A program made the position numbers and the translations under genes. A stretch of DNA of 64,000 bases, taken from positions 2,852,001 to 2,916,000 of the forward strand of contig JAULSN010000003.1 in assembly GCA_033439765.1 (NCBI GenBank), given 5' to 3'. Below the pieces are notes generated by a model. The model was not told the origin of the DNA and made no database searches. It saw nothing but the letters and a program-made list of their open reading frames with translations. This document shows, in pieces, positions 1-11,763 of this stretch. This DNA is from Lasiosphaeria ovina (taxonomy: Eukaryota; Ascomycota; Sordariomycetes; Sordariales; Lasiosphaeriaceae). Within the stretch, counting starts at the first letter, position 1. The number at the start of each line of letters is the position of its first letter.

Positions 1-1733
1 ATTTGCGCCTAGTGGCGGCTCTGCAGCTGCCGACCGTAGGTGTTCGTCGGTCAGTTTAGCAGGCTCCCTCCGTGGTGCCTCGTCAATACGAGGCGGCGGG
101 GGGATCGGCGCTTTGTTGGCCTCGCCAAGGCGGAGGAGCGTGAGAGTGAGCTGGGCGTTAGTGGGAACGCCCTTGAGGACGGTGCTATTTGCGTGTGAGC
201 ACAAAATCCACAATGCAACGCGGGTAAAATCAATAGCCTTTGGTGACTTACTTTCGGAGCTCAAGGATCTTCTGCCAGTCTGGGATTGTTCTGTTAAGCC
301 AGTCAAGACCTCGCGAAATGACAGGATCGCCAAAGAAGCCGAACCCCACGCCGAACATGACGCCTTTCATGAACATGTACGAGGTGACGAAGAGCGATAT
401 GCCGAATAGGGGGATGACGAGCGTCGCAAGACGGAGTCGCGATGTCTCGCGAGGAAACGGGCGAGTTGGAGATAGTGCACTGCGTCGAGAGCGTTAGCCA
501 TTATCATTTTGGTGCATTCAGAGTAGGAAGGCATCGAGTCCATTGGGTGCGAATGACATACTTGGCAAACCGTTCCCACGTGTCGGCGACATCGTTCAGG
601 GAGTGCATGATGGGTTCCATCTTGTCCCACATGGCTTTTTCCATCGGAACCTTGGTGTTATCATGTTTGTCGCCCGTCTTGGATCCAGTAGACTTGTCTT
701 TTGCACCGGCCGCGCTTCTAGCAAGAGCAGTCGGATCAGGTGTCGAATCAGTCCCTCCCTGCTCGTTCTCGGCGGCCTTGGGGTCGCCCGCGGGATGTTG
801 CCCGGCGGCACCATTCAGAGCAACTGTCGCAACGCCGTTGAAGAAATTGCTAGCCTCTTGCTCGACAGCCTCTCCCTTGTGGTTCTCGGGGGCGCCAGTA
901 ACACTATCGTGGCTACCAAGCACGCCAGCCTTGGGCTTTTGCACTCCGCCCGTGTCCGTGTTGACAAGCGCGAGGGGGGCCGGGGGGAACAGGATGTGCC
1001 GAGATGGATGGTATGCGACAAGAGCAATCAGCACAGCCGTGAAGAGCGGCACGAGAAAGTCGAAAAGCCATGCGACAAAGTATGTGGCGGCGAAGTAAGA
1101 AGTGCGCCGAGTCTCGCGCCATGACCGCAAACGGGCGATGTGTTTGTAACCAGCCAACAGGCCAACTCCGACCGTCATGTAGAGGCGCTCCACTATAGAC
1201 CTCATCTTATCCGGGCTGAACTCGACCTCGTTGAGGTCCAGGCCACCAGGGGGCGCATTGGTAACGGCTTTCAGGTGGTATATTTGCTAGTGTCAATTGC
1301 TGTTAGCCTATATAGGCCGTCAACGCATCGACAGTCCGGCGTTGGTGCTAACCTTGTTAAATCGCCGAACAAGCAGCCAGAGTTCTTCATTGTTCAGGCC
1401 GCCGACCAAAGGCGCGGCAATGTTTTGCTTGGTCTCGTTCCACCCCAGGTCGCGCACCTCGTCGGCGTGGTCCTGCTGCGCGACGCCCTTCAACTCATGA
1501 TCGTCGGTAGCGAGCGCATGCGAAAGAGTGGGGGCATTAGCGACGCTCTCCTTGGTCGTGCCGGCCGACTCTTCTGCAGGATGGGTTGCTGGCAGCGGCA
1601 AAAGGTCCTTGATTGCCGTTCCCGGACCGGCGTCTCCCGTTGCAGCGTTTCGTTCTCTGTCAACTTCGACCACGGGCGCCGTCGGTGGCGTCTGCCGGGC
1701 ACTAGTATCGCCGTTCATTTTCCGCTCGTTCAA
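1..1733 (-). CDS. DUF3292 family membrane protein (3' end cut by window start)
   Basis: Spliced minus-strand model: exons 1353-1733, 562-1286, 252-479 and 1-184, running off the left edge. The introns at 1287-1352, 480-561 and 185-251 have GT...AG ends and keep one frame throughout. The product starts at the ATG at 1733 with an acidic, Pro/Ala-rich leader, then a segment containing APLVGGLNNEELW and LVRRFNK, then a Met-Thr-Val-Gly-rich stretch and a hydrophobic segment (YFVAWLFDFLVPLFTAVLIA). A soluble stretch with VQKPKAGVLGSHDSVTGAPE follows, then a second membrane segment (LVIPLFGISLFVTSYMFM) and a Pro-rich tail. These blocks are what I recognise as the fungal DUF3292 family, which has no assigned reaction. 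At least two membrane spans make it an integral membrane protein. The stop codon is outside the window. Confidence 0.85.
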
Positions 1734-2511
1734 CAGTTCACATACAAGGTTTGGCGAGCTTTACCAGTGCGCTGGATCGGGTCGCATGTCACAATAATGT
1801 CAAAGAAGGTTGAAGCCGTCGAGAATTAAAAGGTCGTGGGGACGTTCGTCTGATCTAATTAGTAGCGCACGGTAGGGCGAGGCAGCACAGACGCTGAGTG
1901 CTGCAAACCAAAACCTATGACATCAATGGCGTCGGTTTGGCAGCCCATCGCCCTCTAGAACTCAGCGCTGTGACGCAACCCGCCCTGTAGCTTCCCTAAA
2001 ATCCGGGATCTCGATGACTAGGTGGGTCTCTGCTGTCCACTCATGTTTCCCCAATAAATCGTCGCTTCACGGCCAGTCGGTCATCTTTATCTCTTTACCA
2101 TTTCCGGAAGCGAGCTCTTAGTCTTTCTTGCACATGTACTCCCTTATCATGATGGCGTTATGGTATGGCGTGAATGGTGACCAACGCTCCCTGAACGGCT
2201 CTGATTAATATCACCTGCAGCCAGCTGACAGCAGCTGAATTTGCCTTGCTGCAACGGTTACGATAGTGTGGGGGCCACACAGGCACAGCTGTCAAGCCTT
2301 GGCGCCCCACTGTGAGGATCAGTGACGACACCATTTCAGTGCGCAACAACCTGGAAGTATCGAAGTACCTGAGTGACTTAAATGCGTCTGGAGTGATTCG
2401 AGCTATTTCCAGCGCGTCATCCGAACTTTTGTACTTAAAGCTACACGTGTATATACCCGAGCTAGATTTGCATAACCATTTTGGCCGTCTTAATTACCTT
2501 ATCTACCCATC
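1734..2511. other. intergenic region between divergent genes
   Basis: This is the shared upstream region of the DUF3292 gene (minus) and the isomerase gene (plus). I see no coding frame with introns. It holds the putative TATA/E-box pair described separately. Confidence 0.6.
2444..2455 (+). promoter_or_regulatory. CACGTG E-box abutting a TATATA box
   Basis: CACGTG (2444-2449) is followed directly by TATATA (2450-2455), about 57 nt before the isomerase ATG. The spacing suits a core promoter with a bHLH-type site. The assignment is by motif only. Confidence 0.35.
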
Positions 2512-3808
2512 ATGACAGACCGTGTTTTCGGGCTTATCGGCACCCTCAACAATTACCCGTGGGGCAAACAGGGCAAAACCTCGCTTGCTGCCCAGTTGTG
2601 TGCCAAGACGGACAAGAATTTCTCAATTGACAATGGCAAACAATATTCAGAGCTTTGGTTTGGAGACTACCCGGACTTTCCAGCGCGCGTATTAGAGACT
2701 GGCCAACTTCTCCGAGACCGCCTTGAACAAGACAAGGACAGGTTGATTGGCGCAAAGACGATTGAGCAATTCGGAAGTCAGCTCCCATTTCTACCTAAAG
2801 TGAGCGTGCATTAGTTCTAGAGTTAACTGTATGGGGCCTATGGTCAAGCCTGATCCCAGTTTGGTAGATGCATTAGTAACTGACTGCGATTAGATACGAT
2901 CTATAGCCAAGGCCCTTCCCCTTCAAATCCACCCCAACAAAGACTTGGCCGCTAAACCCCACGAGAAAGACCCCAACAACTTCACGGACCCCAGCCACAA
3001 GCCTGAAATTGCCGTTGCCCTTACAAAATTTGAAGTGTTTGCCGGGTTCAAGCCCTTGTCTGAAATTGAGCCTCTCTTCAAGCTCCCTATACTGAAGCCA
3101 TTCGTGCCCCGAGACACTGAGGAGTGGTGTGACGAGACGCTGCGAGGAGTGACTCGAAGCCTGCTCAAATGTGACGCAGCAACGACCAATGGCATCCGAG
3201 ACGTCCTGCTCCAGACCCCAAGGGAAGACCTCGGCGAGGCGGGCTACATGGCGGACCTGCTTCCTCGCCTCCGGGACCAGTACGGGCCGCGCGACTCTGG
3301 CACGCTGGTCGCGCTAACGTGCATGAACTTCATGGTCCTCGCGCCCGGAGAGGCCATCTACATCCCCGCCGACGGGATCCACGCCTACCTGTCGGGCGAC
3401 ATCGTGGAGTGCATGACGCGCAGCAACAACGCCGGCATTTGCCCGCGCGCAGACCGGACCAACATCGGCTTGTTCACCAACACGCTGACCTTCAGGGCTC
3501 ACTCTCCCGAGGACATGATCCTGCCGAGCCGCCGGAGCGACAAGAGCAGGTCTGGCAGGACGGTGGCGTACAGCCCGCCGACGAGCGAGTTCGACATGCT
3601 CAGGACGGATCTCGGCGGCGGTGAGAGCGACGAGATCACGCCCAGTGACGGGCCGGCCGTGCTGATTGTCACCAAAGGGGAAGGCAACATGGAGGCAGAC
3701 GGCAAGAGAGTAGATTTATTTGAGGGGTCCATCTTCTTTATTGCACCTGGTGTTTCCGTGCTGTGGGAGACGGAAAAGGGGATGCAGATACACATGGCTG
3801 TTGCGTGA
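2512..3808 (+). CDS. type I mannose-6-phosphate isomerase paralogue
   Basis: Two exons, 2512-2799 and 2894-3808, with a GTGAGC...TAG intron, encode 400 residues. The enzyme family interconverts fructose-6-phosphate and mannose-6-phosphate, the entry to GDP-mannose for glycoproteins and cell wall, in the cytosol. Family motifs are the N-terminal NNYPWGK, the zinc-site strand LPLQIHPNK (Gln107, His109), HKPEIAVA (Glu134), FEVFAGFKPL and IHAYLSGD (His259), so all four expected zinc ligands are visible. After the last ligand the sequence reads SNNAGICPRADR, shorter than and different from the Arg-containing segment usual in the housekeeping enzyme. It therefore looks like the second, divergent fungal clade and may differ in substrate. 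The C-terminal cupin end (FFIAPGVSVLWE) is intact. Confidence 0.85.
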
Positions 3809-4296
3809 AGCTATCAATTGCCGTCATGAGAAGCACGCTTCAAGCCAAGATGGCCAAAGAGAGTGCATGCAAGTAATTAGGTGAGTAAACTTATATTCAA
3901 AGGCTTGTAGATCAAGCGCCGCCTGATTAGAACACAAGGATAAGGAACACAAGGCTTATCCTTTTATGTGTTGGAATGTACAGACAACACTAAAAAGTAA
4001 GTTTGCACAAAGAGTGTTAGATCACGTTTATAGCAAATATTGTACGGATAAATGCCCCCTAAAATGCCAGTGAAATGCTGAATGGCACCCTGTACACCCT
4101 GAAGAGGTCTCGTTGAAACAAGAGTCCAACGTACCGCTTTCGCGGCTAAATAGCTAGCCCAGCCCAGCACTGCAATCTGTCAATTTGCACACAACGTGTC
4201 TAATTCAAGTTGCCGCACGTCAGGCCTTAGCGACCGTGCAGTCTACTTGCACACGTGAGTGTCATAAGTTCACAACACTTCACTATCATAGCCACC
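3809..4296. other. intergenic region
   Basis: AT-richer spacer between the isomerase stop and the SET-domain gene. It presumably holds the isomerase 3' UTR and the next promoter. I see no gene in it. Confidence 0.5.
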
Positions 4297-5893
4297 ATGA
4301 CGCAGAAACCTACTCTCCATACAAGTATCGCAACGGCACTCGCGGCCTCGCTCTCCCTCGCCCACGCCGTGTTGTCAGCAGAGCAGTGCGGCTGGGGCAT
4401 ACGGCAGTCGCCTCTGCAGCAGCGGCAGCCCGCGTGTCTCGACGAGCACGCCAGCGCATCCGACCCGGGGGCGTGGGCGCCGTGGACGCACCGGCCGTAC
4501 TGCATCGTCGCGGCCGACGGCCCCTACTGCGTCTTCACCAACGCGGCGCTGCCGAGCCGCAAGGGCGGCAACGGGCTGAGCATCATCACGAGGCCCGAGC
4601 TCGCGGCGTCGCCGGCGGCAGTCAGCCTGTTCGCGCACGACGTCGACTTTCTCAGCCGCGCGCCGACCACGCGCGGCCACAACGAGACGCTGAACAAGCT
4701 GGCCAGTAGCGGCGGGCTGGACGACCCGCCGTTCGAGGTGCGCGACGTGCCGGGAAAGGGCAAGGGCGCCATCGCCACGCGCCGCATCGAGCAGGGCCGT
4801 GTGGTGCTCGTCGACCATGCTGCGATCCTTGCTGCTGATGAGTACCCGGCCGACCTGATGCGCGAGGAGGTGCAGGACCTGCTCCGCCGCGGCATCGCGC
4901 AGCTGCGCGACCCGGCGAAAGTGTACGCGCTGGCCCGCAAGGGTGAAGGCCGCGGGGACGAGAGTATGTCCGACGAGGAGGACTTGTTGCTCACCAACTC
5001 GTTTGCCGTGACTGTTGGTGACGAGTCGTACATGGCCTTGTTTCCCGAATTGGCGGTGAGTGTTCTTAAATCCCTTTGCAGGAATTCTGGTATCATCCGA
5101 TCCAAGGCGGAGGCTTGGAGTAGTGATATCTGAACCCGACACCTTGGCTAACAAATAGATTGTGGCGTAGAGAGTCAACCATGCCTGCAACCCAAAGTAA
5201 GTAAAGAGAAGCTGATCTGCCTTTAGCGATGAACAAACCAGACATGAGCAGCAGACAGCTGACTAGACCAGCGCCTTGATCTTCTTCTCCGAGTCCACAC
5301 TCTCGATCACGGTATGGTCGACTCGTGACATTGAGCCTGGCGAAGAGATCACCATCAGCTGCAAGTCCCTTTCATCCCAACACGACACTCCAACCTAACT
5401 AACCAACAATGAACACGTTATAGACTCCGACGCAAGCCTCACGCACGCCGAGCGGCAAGACACGCTGCTCAACGTGTGGGGATTCAATTGCACGTGCACG
5501 CTGTGCGCGGCCGACGCAGCGACGCGCAACGCGTCAGACACGGCGCGGGAGGCGATCCGGGGCCTGAAGGACGAAGTGGTGGCGCTGGCGCGCGCGGGCG
5601 ACTTTACGTCGGCGGTGGCACGCGCCGAGGCGCTATTCGCGGCCGTCGACGGCGAGGGGCTGACGGCGCACATGGCTGGCAGCCTGTACGAGATCCCCGC
5701 GCGCTTGTACTACCAGGTGGGCGACCTCGGCAAGGCGCTCGACTACGCGACGCGCGCGCTGCGCGAGGTCGATTCGCGCGGCGTGCCGGGGCCGAAGGAC
5801 CTGCTGCGCATCGGCACGCTGCAGGAGGTCGTAAGCAGGATTTCGAGCGAGCTGGAACAGCAACATGAGGAGGGCAAACACGAGAGCCGTTGA
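4297..5893 (+). CDS. SET-domain protein with N-terminal signal peptide
   Basis: Four exons, 4297-5055, 5171-5196, 5272-5360 and 5424-5893, sum to 447 codons in one frame. The ATG at 4297 was chosen because GCCACCATG is a good context and is followed by a signal-peptide-like stretch (residues about 8-30). The third intron uses a GCAAGT donor (GC-AG). SET hallmarks come in order: DVPGKGKGAIATRRIEQG near residue 150, RVNHACNPN around residues 254-262 (the catalytic N-H-x-C-x-P core), DIEPGEEITISYSD, then the post-SET-like Cys cluster FNCTCTLC. The C-terminal part is helical and TPR-like. The family transfers methyl groups to protein lysines; the substrate here is unknown. A signal peptide on a SET protein is odd but, from memory, recurs in a fungal SET subfamily. 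Confidence 0.85.
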
Positions 5894-6635
5894 TTTTCAT
5901 TAGGTGGATGTGTGGACAGTGGTGTTGTCCGGGAAATGTACATTTCGTATCATGGCAGGTCCGGAGTTTGGTGACGGGATGCATACTGTTTTGGGAGCTT
6001 GGCTTCGTGTCTTGTGGTGATACAACGTTATCATCAGCTTCTAGGCTGGCCAAGAATCACAGCACATGCGGCGAATGCCAGACGGTGAAAAAGGCAATAC
6101 GCATGCCCTTACGTACATATCAAGACCTACAAGCAACATGGATGGCGGAACGGGCGCTCGGCACGATAATGATGAGTGCAGTCGTCAACACAAGCATGGT
6201 CAGGCTCGGGCCTTCTTCGGTGCAAGCCGACTGCAGAACGTAATGGCCGAGGGTGTAGTGCGGCGGATCTATCCGCCGAGGGCTGACAGTTGACCTGCGT
6301 CTCGGTTTGGCGTCCAATACCGGCCCGGTGGCTTGAGGGCTGCGAGAAGCTAGTCACTCGTTTTCGAGGAGGCGTTGTCGTATATGCAAGCCCCGCTGTG
6401 CTTCACTCGTCCACGTCACAGCCCGCACGCACAAATAGCAACGGCCAGGATGCCGGAGATACATCCCCGAGGACTGAAGCGTCAAAGTGAGGGGGTTGGA
6501 AAGACTACAAAAGGGTCGGTTAGTGCCTCGCGACGGACTGTTGACAAATAGCTCACAGCAACGGTCTCGTCTACCCAAGATCACGTCTCCATATCCAACC
6601 ACACGTATACTTCACCCCAAGTGGTGCATCACATC
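5894..6635. other. intergenic region
   Basis: About 740 bases between two plus-strand genes. The open frames here lack start context and coding character. Nothing recognised. Confidence 0.5.
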
Positions 6636-7983
6636 ATGGTTTCGGCCTTCAACCTCGGCCTCCTTGTCACGGCCGGCTTCCTCGCCACCGGAGCGGGCGC
6701 GGTAACCTGCGCTGCAGACAAGTACGTGCAACTCATGACATTTGGAGAATTAAGGGATACTAACCAAGGCCGGCATTAATAGCTGCTACCGGGCTCTCTT
6801 CCCCTGCCCGACGCCGTCGGCCGTGTCGGCTGCATCGGCATTCTGCGCCACCATTACCGCGGGAGGGGTCACGGCGACCAACTTCCCGACCCGGGCCACG
6901 GCAGCCTGCGGAACTAGCCCAGGCCGCTATGTCTCGGCGTGCCAATGCGGGCCGACGTGCTCGACATCGGTCGCCACGCCGACAAGTTCCTGCACGCCCA
7001 CGCCGAGCAATGGCGGACTCGTTTATGGTGACTTCGAATGCGGGCCGGCGCCGTGGACTGTGCAGGTGATCCAGCAAAATGTGGTTGCCAATGCATCCGG
7101 CATCGGTCTCACTGGGGCCAAGTCGTTCGTGACAAAGTTCACGGGGCCCGACAGCTGCTCGACGACAAGCTGCACCGACGCCCGCATCATCAGCCCGTCG
7201 CTGCCCGTGACACCAGGCGTCAGTTACAAGCTGACCTTTGGGACATGGATGGACGGCACGACGGGCGGCTTTGTCGGTGTCATGATCAATGGCCAAGGCT
7301 TGGTGACGATCGACGCCCTCGATTTCACGCCAACCCTGTGGCACTTCAGCCAGGTGGCGTGGACGCCGCCAGCCGGCGTCACATCGGCCGTCATCACCTT
7401 TGAGTGGATCGGGCCCGAGGCGCGGCTCGACACTATCACGTTTGCGCCCGTGACGGCGTACTGTGGCTCCCATCCACCGCTGGGTTTCCTGCCCGACGGC
7501 GACTTCGAGTGCGGCGCTGGAGGCTGGACGACGCAGAAGCCGGACCCGGGAGCGCAGGCGGGCATCTCGGGCTTTGCGGGCGTTACCATCAACCCCAGCA
7601 ACCCTCCTTTTGGCAGCTTCGCGTGGAAGGCGTATCTGGCCACCGACCCAAACCCGGCCAACCAGGAACTTGGAGTCAGCGCCAGGCTTGTCAGCCCTGT
7701 CGTTCCTGTGACACCAGGCAAGACGTACATGCTCGCCTACACGACATATTTTGACCGCACCAACTTTGGCTTCGTCGGTGTGATGATCAACGACGTGCCA
7801 CTGCAGACGACGGATCCAGGTGATCGCGGGGTGGGGACTCTGTACTTCGCCCCGAGGCAGCTGTTCTGGACTGCACCAGCGGGCAACACGACGGCACAGG
7901 TCAAGTTGGAGGTTGTGGCGGACAAGGCCGGCACCGTGATGATCGACAGTGTCATTTTGGTCGAGGCAACTGGGGAGAATTAG
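6636..7983 (+). CDS. secreted protein with two tandem carbohydrate-binding-like repeats
   Basis: Exon 6636-6721 carries a signal peptide (VSAFNLGLLVTAGFLATGAGA). An intron with a perfect TACTAAC branch point leads to exon 6783-7983, for 428 residues in total. After a Cys-rich N-terminal segment (about residues 29-100) come two homologous halves of about 150 residues. Each opens with GDFECG followed by a W, and contains PVTPG then S/T-Y-L-T/A-Y or -F, GFVGVMIN and WTPPAG or WTAPAG. The pattern resembles beta-sandwich modules of the CenC/CBM4-9 type, which bind polysaccharide outside the cell. No catalytic module is seen, so it may be an adhesin or effector-like wall-binding protein. The repeat is clear; the ligand is inferred. 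Confidence 0.8.
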
Positions 7984-8604
7984 GCCGGCAACTTCCTAAC
8001 AATGCTAACCTGAGAGTCCGGAAGAGGTCAGAGGAGGTGGATATGTCGCAGACAAATATGAATACACAATTGATTTCTGCGTATTCTTCGCTTAAAGAGG
8101 CTGCGTATTCTTCGCTCAAAGGGGCAACCAATATCTAATTGGCGAATCGAGCCGCATGATTGAGATGGTGGGGCCTTGGCTTGCGTGGATCGCGAATCAG
8201 TGGTTTGTCGGCAGGTAAAAATCGGGGACGGACTGGTAAGCATCCACGTTAACTCCGGCATGGGTTGCAATTAGTCTAGGAATCGGGGTGACCATCGTCA
8301 TCGTCTGCGCGCCGCTTCCATGGCTGGATCCGCATGAATGCAGCTGGCGGTCAATGGCAAAGCTGTGTGAACATAAGTTCGTTTCACACACCCCAAAGTC
8401 CAATGTCCGGGCTTAAGTCCGCGCAGTGTCAGTTGACACAAGAAAGGAGAACATATCAGGGAGTTGATGGCTTCTGTGCATAAATATCGATCGCCATGTC
8501 GTCCTCTCGAATCCTGTCCTTGTTGTCAGAGTGAGATTGTGTGCAAGATCACCCTCGTGCTTCAAAGCGCCAACAAGCCCCTGAATTACACCTCATCGTT
8601 CAAC
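7984..8604. other. intergenic region
   Basis: Spacer containing a 24-bp tandem duplication (listed separately) and the promoter of the next gene. No gene seen. Confidence 0.5.
8078..8125. repeat. 24-bp tandem duplication
   Basis: Two adjacent copies of a unit beginning TGCGTATTCTTCGCT (8078-8101 and 8102-8125) differ at two positions. Confidence 0.9.
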
Positions 8605-9697
8605 ATGCCTCCTGCTCTTCCCATCACAGGCTTCGGCCTCCTCGGCATGACATGGCGCCCCAAGCAAACGCCCGACGAACAAGCATTTGCAGCAATGAGA
8701 GCCGCCGTGGCCAACGGAGCCACTGTGTGGTCGACGGCCTCTGCATACGGCTACCCGCCTGAGCCGCCCATAGCCGGGCTGCTCCTGATCCGTCGGTACT
8801 TTGACAAGTACCCTGAGGATGCGGACAAGGTGACACTCTTTGTCCGCGGCTGCTTCGATAGTGCCAAGTTTACGGCTACCACCAAGCGAGCCGAGGTGCT
8901 CGAGAGCTTCGAAGAGTCCCAGCGCGTGGTGGGCGAAGTCAAGAAGATCGACGTCTTCGGACCGGCACGAATGGACGCCAACGTTCCCGTCGAGGAGACT
9001 GTCGGCGCCTTGAAGGAGCTCGTCGACGCTGGCAAGATCAGCTCTGCGGGTCTGTCCGAGGTCAGCGCCGCCACAATTCGCCGCGCGTCGGCCGTGACTC
9101 CCATTTCGATGGTCGAGATCGAGTTCTCCCTCTGGAGCACTGAGATGCTCACCAACGGCGTGGCTGCCGCTTGCAAGGAGCACAACGTCGCCATCTTGGC
9201 CTACGCTCCGCTCGGCTACGGCTTCCTTGTCGGCCAGTTCACCAAGGTTGAAGACCTTCCCAAGGGCGATGTTCGGCTCCGCCTCGGCCGCTTCCAACCT
9301 GATGTGAGCAGCATAAGCCCCCACCCCTGTCTCCTTTCAGAACCCAACTGCCCATCCCTGAATTATCCCCGAACGATCCCGCTGACCAGAGTTTGCGCTG
9401 CAGAACTTCTCCAAGAACCTGGACCTGGTGGAGAAGGTCAAGGCATTCGCAGCGCGCAAAGGTAACGCGACGCCGGCGCAGGTAGCGCTGGCCTGGGTCC
9501 GCTCTCATTCCAACACGGGCGAGTGCGGGGCTGTGATTCCCATCCCAGGCGCGACTGCCGCGTCGCGCGTCAACGAGAACTGCAGCGTCGTCGAGCTGTC
9601 GGCCGGCGAGAAGGCGGAACTCGATGCCATCATCGCCTCCTTCACCGTCGTCGGCCATAGACAGATCCCCGGCCTCGACCACAACCTCTGGACCTGA
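8605..9697 (+). CDS. aldo/keto reductase, pyridoxal-reductase-like
   Basis: Exons 8605-9303 and 9404-9697 give 330 residues; the intron has GTGAGC and CTGCAG ends. The start at 8605 opens with the family beta-strand PITGFGLLGMTW. Further family features are a TIM-barrel pattern, ASAYG with the catalytic-type Tyr48, IDVFGPARMDANVPVEETV, GKISSAGLSEVSA, EIEFSLWS, LAYAPLGYGFL and the C-terminal NADPH site IPIPGATAASRVNEN. It resembles the fungal AKR subgroup that reduces pyridoxal and other aldehydes with NADPH in the cytosol. The position that normally holds the catalytic Lys on strand 3 reads LFVRG, so Arg81 appears to replace it. The usual His is also absent, as is typical of this subgroup. 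The enzyme may be weak or altered. Confidence 0.85.
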
Positions 9698-11763
9698 TGG
9701 CGATGGGTTTGGTTCCGGTCGGGTGGGTTTGCACCGGCGGAAAATCAAACGCTTGGTTCGCGCAGGTTCCTGGATTCCTTTTCCGCGCATTGTGTCCAGT
9801 GGCACGTTCCAGATTCGTTCTTGGTGTGAGGTGTGTAGGTAGGCAGGTAGGCAGGTAGGCCGTAGCAATTCGATAAGTGTGTGATTGATTCCTCCATGGT
9901 AGTTGTTGCAATCGCCACTGAGCATCGGGACGGGGCTCTTCGTGCGTCCCTTTTCGTGAGAAATAGTCGTGAATATGGATGCTGCCTGGATCAGCAGACA
10001 ATTAAGCAGGTCAGTCACCTCAGCCAGGACTGCGATTCCCCCGTCCATAATAATTAGCATGATTCATAGCTGATGCCGGTCATTCAATCGAGCATTGGGG
10101 TTCTCTGCCTGTTCCAGGCCTGAAGGGCAGACGGCGCGCGGCGGATGAGGCGAAAGTATCCATGGCGTGATTGATTGAGATTTTTGGACGGGTGCCCGCG
10201 GCTCGTACTACCAATATGCAATATGGGAGATTCCGCCACGTATCGAGTCGTACCGTCACAAGGGACGTAATGTAGGTACCTGGTAGGCATGTGACGAAAT
10301 CAATTGCTCGCTTCTTCGATTGGAAACGAGGGTGCGGCCACGCCACCCGTTGTGCGGAGGATCTCAATTCTTCGAAGCCGGATAACTGGCATCGCAGCTC
10401 AGGGGGGAGAAGATACCAGATAGGTAGTCCTTTTTTTTTTTCCTGTTCTGGTCATTGGGGGAAGTGGTGGGCAGGTCTTTTATGGACGGGGAAAAAACAG
10501 GATGCGCCCCAAAGTGTAAGGTAGGTAGGTACCTTCTTAGGAGGTTCAGGTTAGGTTCCATCCATGTCACCTGCGTCGTTTGTGGAGCCTGGAAGTTTTC
10601 GGAACCGTGTAGACGGGACCCAAACAGCCCGATGGAATGGACATACAGCGCTTCTGTCACGCGTGGCCTGGTTGGGGGCACGCTGGCAGGGCTGACCGTG
10701 TATTTTGGGGGGAGTAGTCAGCTCAATATTGACGTTACGGGGCGGTGCATGCACTGAAGGTGACAAGTTGTTTGCGCTTGTCCAATAACATCGTAAGCTC
10801 CAAATCTCGGAGCTGTTCCGATCGCAGGCTGCCAATCAGCGGAAACCCGCCCCTCGGACAAAGAAAGCACCCCATGGTGCTATGAGCAATTCGGGTTTTT
10901 GGTTCAAACGAATGTTAGCTTCTTCAAAAGCAAAGAGCTCGCCGCGACGCACGGTATAAGGCAATATTGCCTCCCTGTATTCCGTACTTGGCCGCTAATT
11001 ACTAGCAAGCGCCCAGCTTACATAAGTGGATCCAATCGGTATCTTACCATATCTAACCGAGCCGCCTCTGTATATATGTACCTCTGTATGTATCAGGTTG
11101 GTACGGGATACCTAACCGGCGGTATGCCCTGGATCAGCGTCGATGAAGCAGCCACTTTAATCAGCCACATTCTCAGTTGAAGTAAACTTGAACATGAGAC
11201 TCATTGGTGTTTAAAGAAAGGCCTCAGCCACCGGCAACCATGGTTCATTTCTTCCCCGACTGGGGATAGCCGTGATGTCAAGAAACGCATTTCGCGGAGC
11301 GTGGCCAACTGAGCCCGAACGCGTGGCTAGGTAGGTATGTACAAATTGACGTCCACACCTTAATTAGTGGACACGGAGTGGCAAAGATCCATTGCGGATA
11401 ACTGATTTTGAGCCTGGTGGGGCACTGTGCTGCTGAACAATGGACATCGCTCCTCCTTTACTTGAACCATCATGTCCGGAAAGTGCACAGTTTTGAGATT
11501 TAACCACCCCACCCCACACCCACCCAACTGCGCGGTAGGATCCAATACCCCACCAGCCACACTCTCCTAGGTGCCGGGGCCAGTCGTTTGGATGCGCGCG
11601 CTCCATTTTCACGATTCTATTTCCAATACATCAACAGGTACATTCCACTTGCCAATTCTACAACAATTTGGCCGCTGGAGAGTGCCCTTCTGTCCAGTGT
11701 ACCTTCGGACGCTCCAAACATTCCCAATTGCCGTTTCAGTAGGGCTCACGTCACCGCCGCAGC
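9698..11763. other. long intergenic region
   Basis: About 2 kb without a convincing gene. It contains TAGG-type tetranucleotide runs (near 9836 and 10517) and a poly-T tract near 10432. The short frames lack family motifs or splice support. It probably includes the upstream control region of the Zn2Cys6 regulator. Confidence 0.5.
9836..9860. repeat. TAGG/CAGG microsatellite
   Basis: A run of (TAGG)(TAGGCAGG)-type tetranucleotides just after the reductase gene. Confidence 0.8.
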
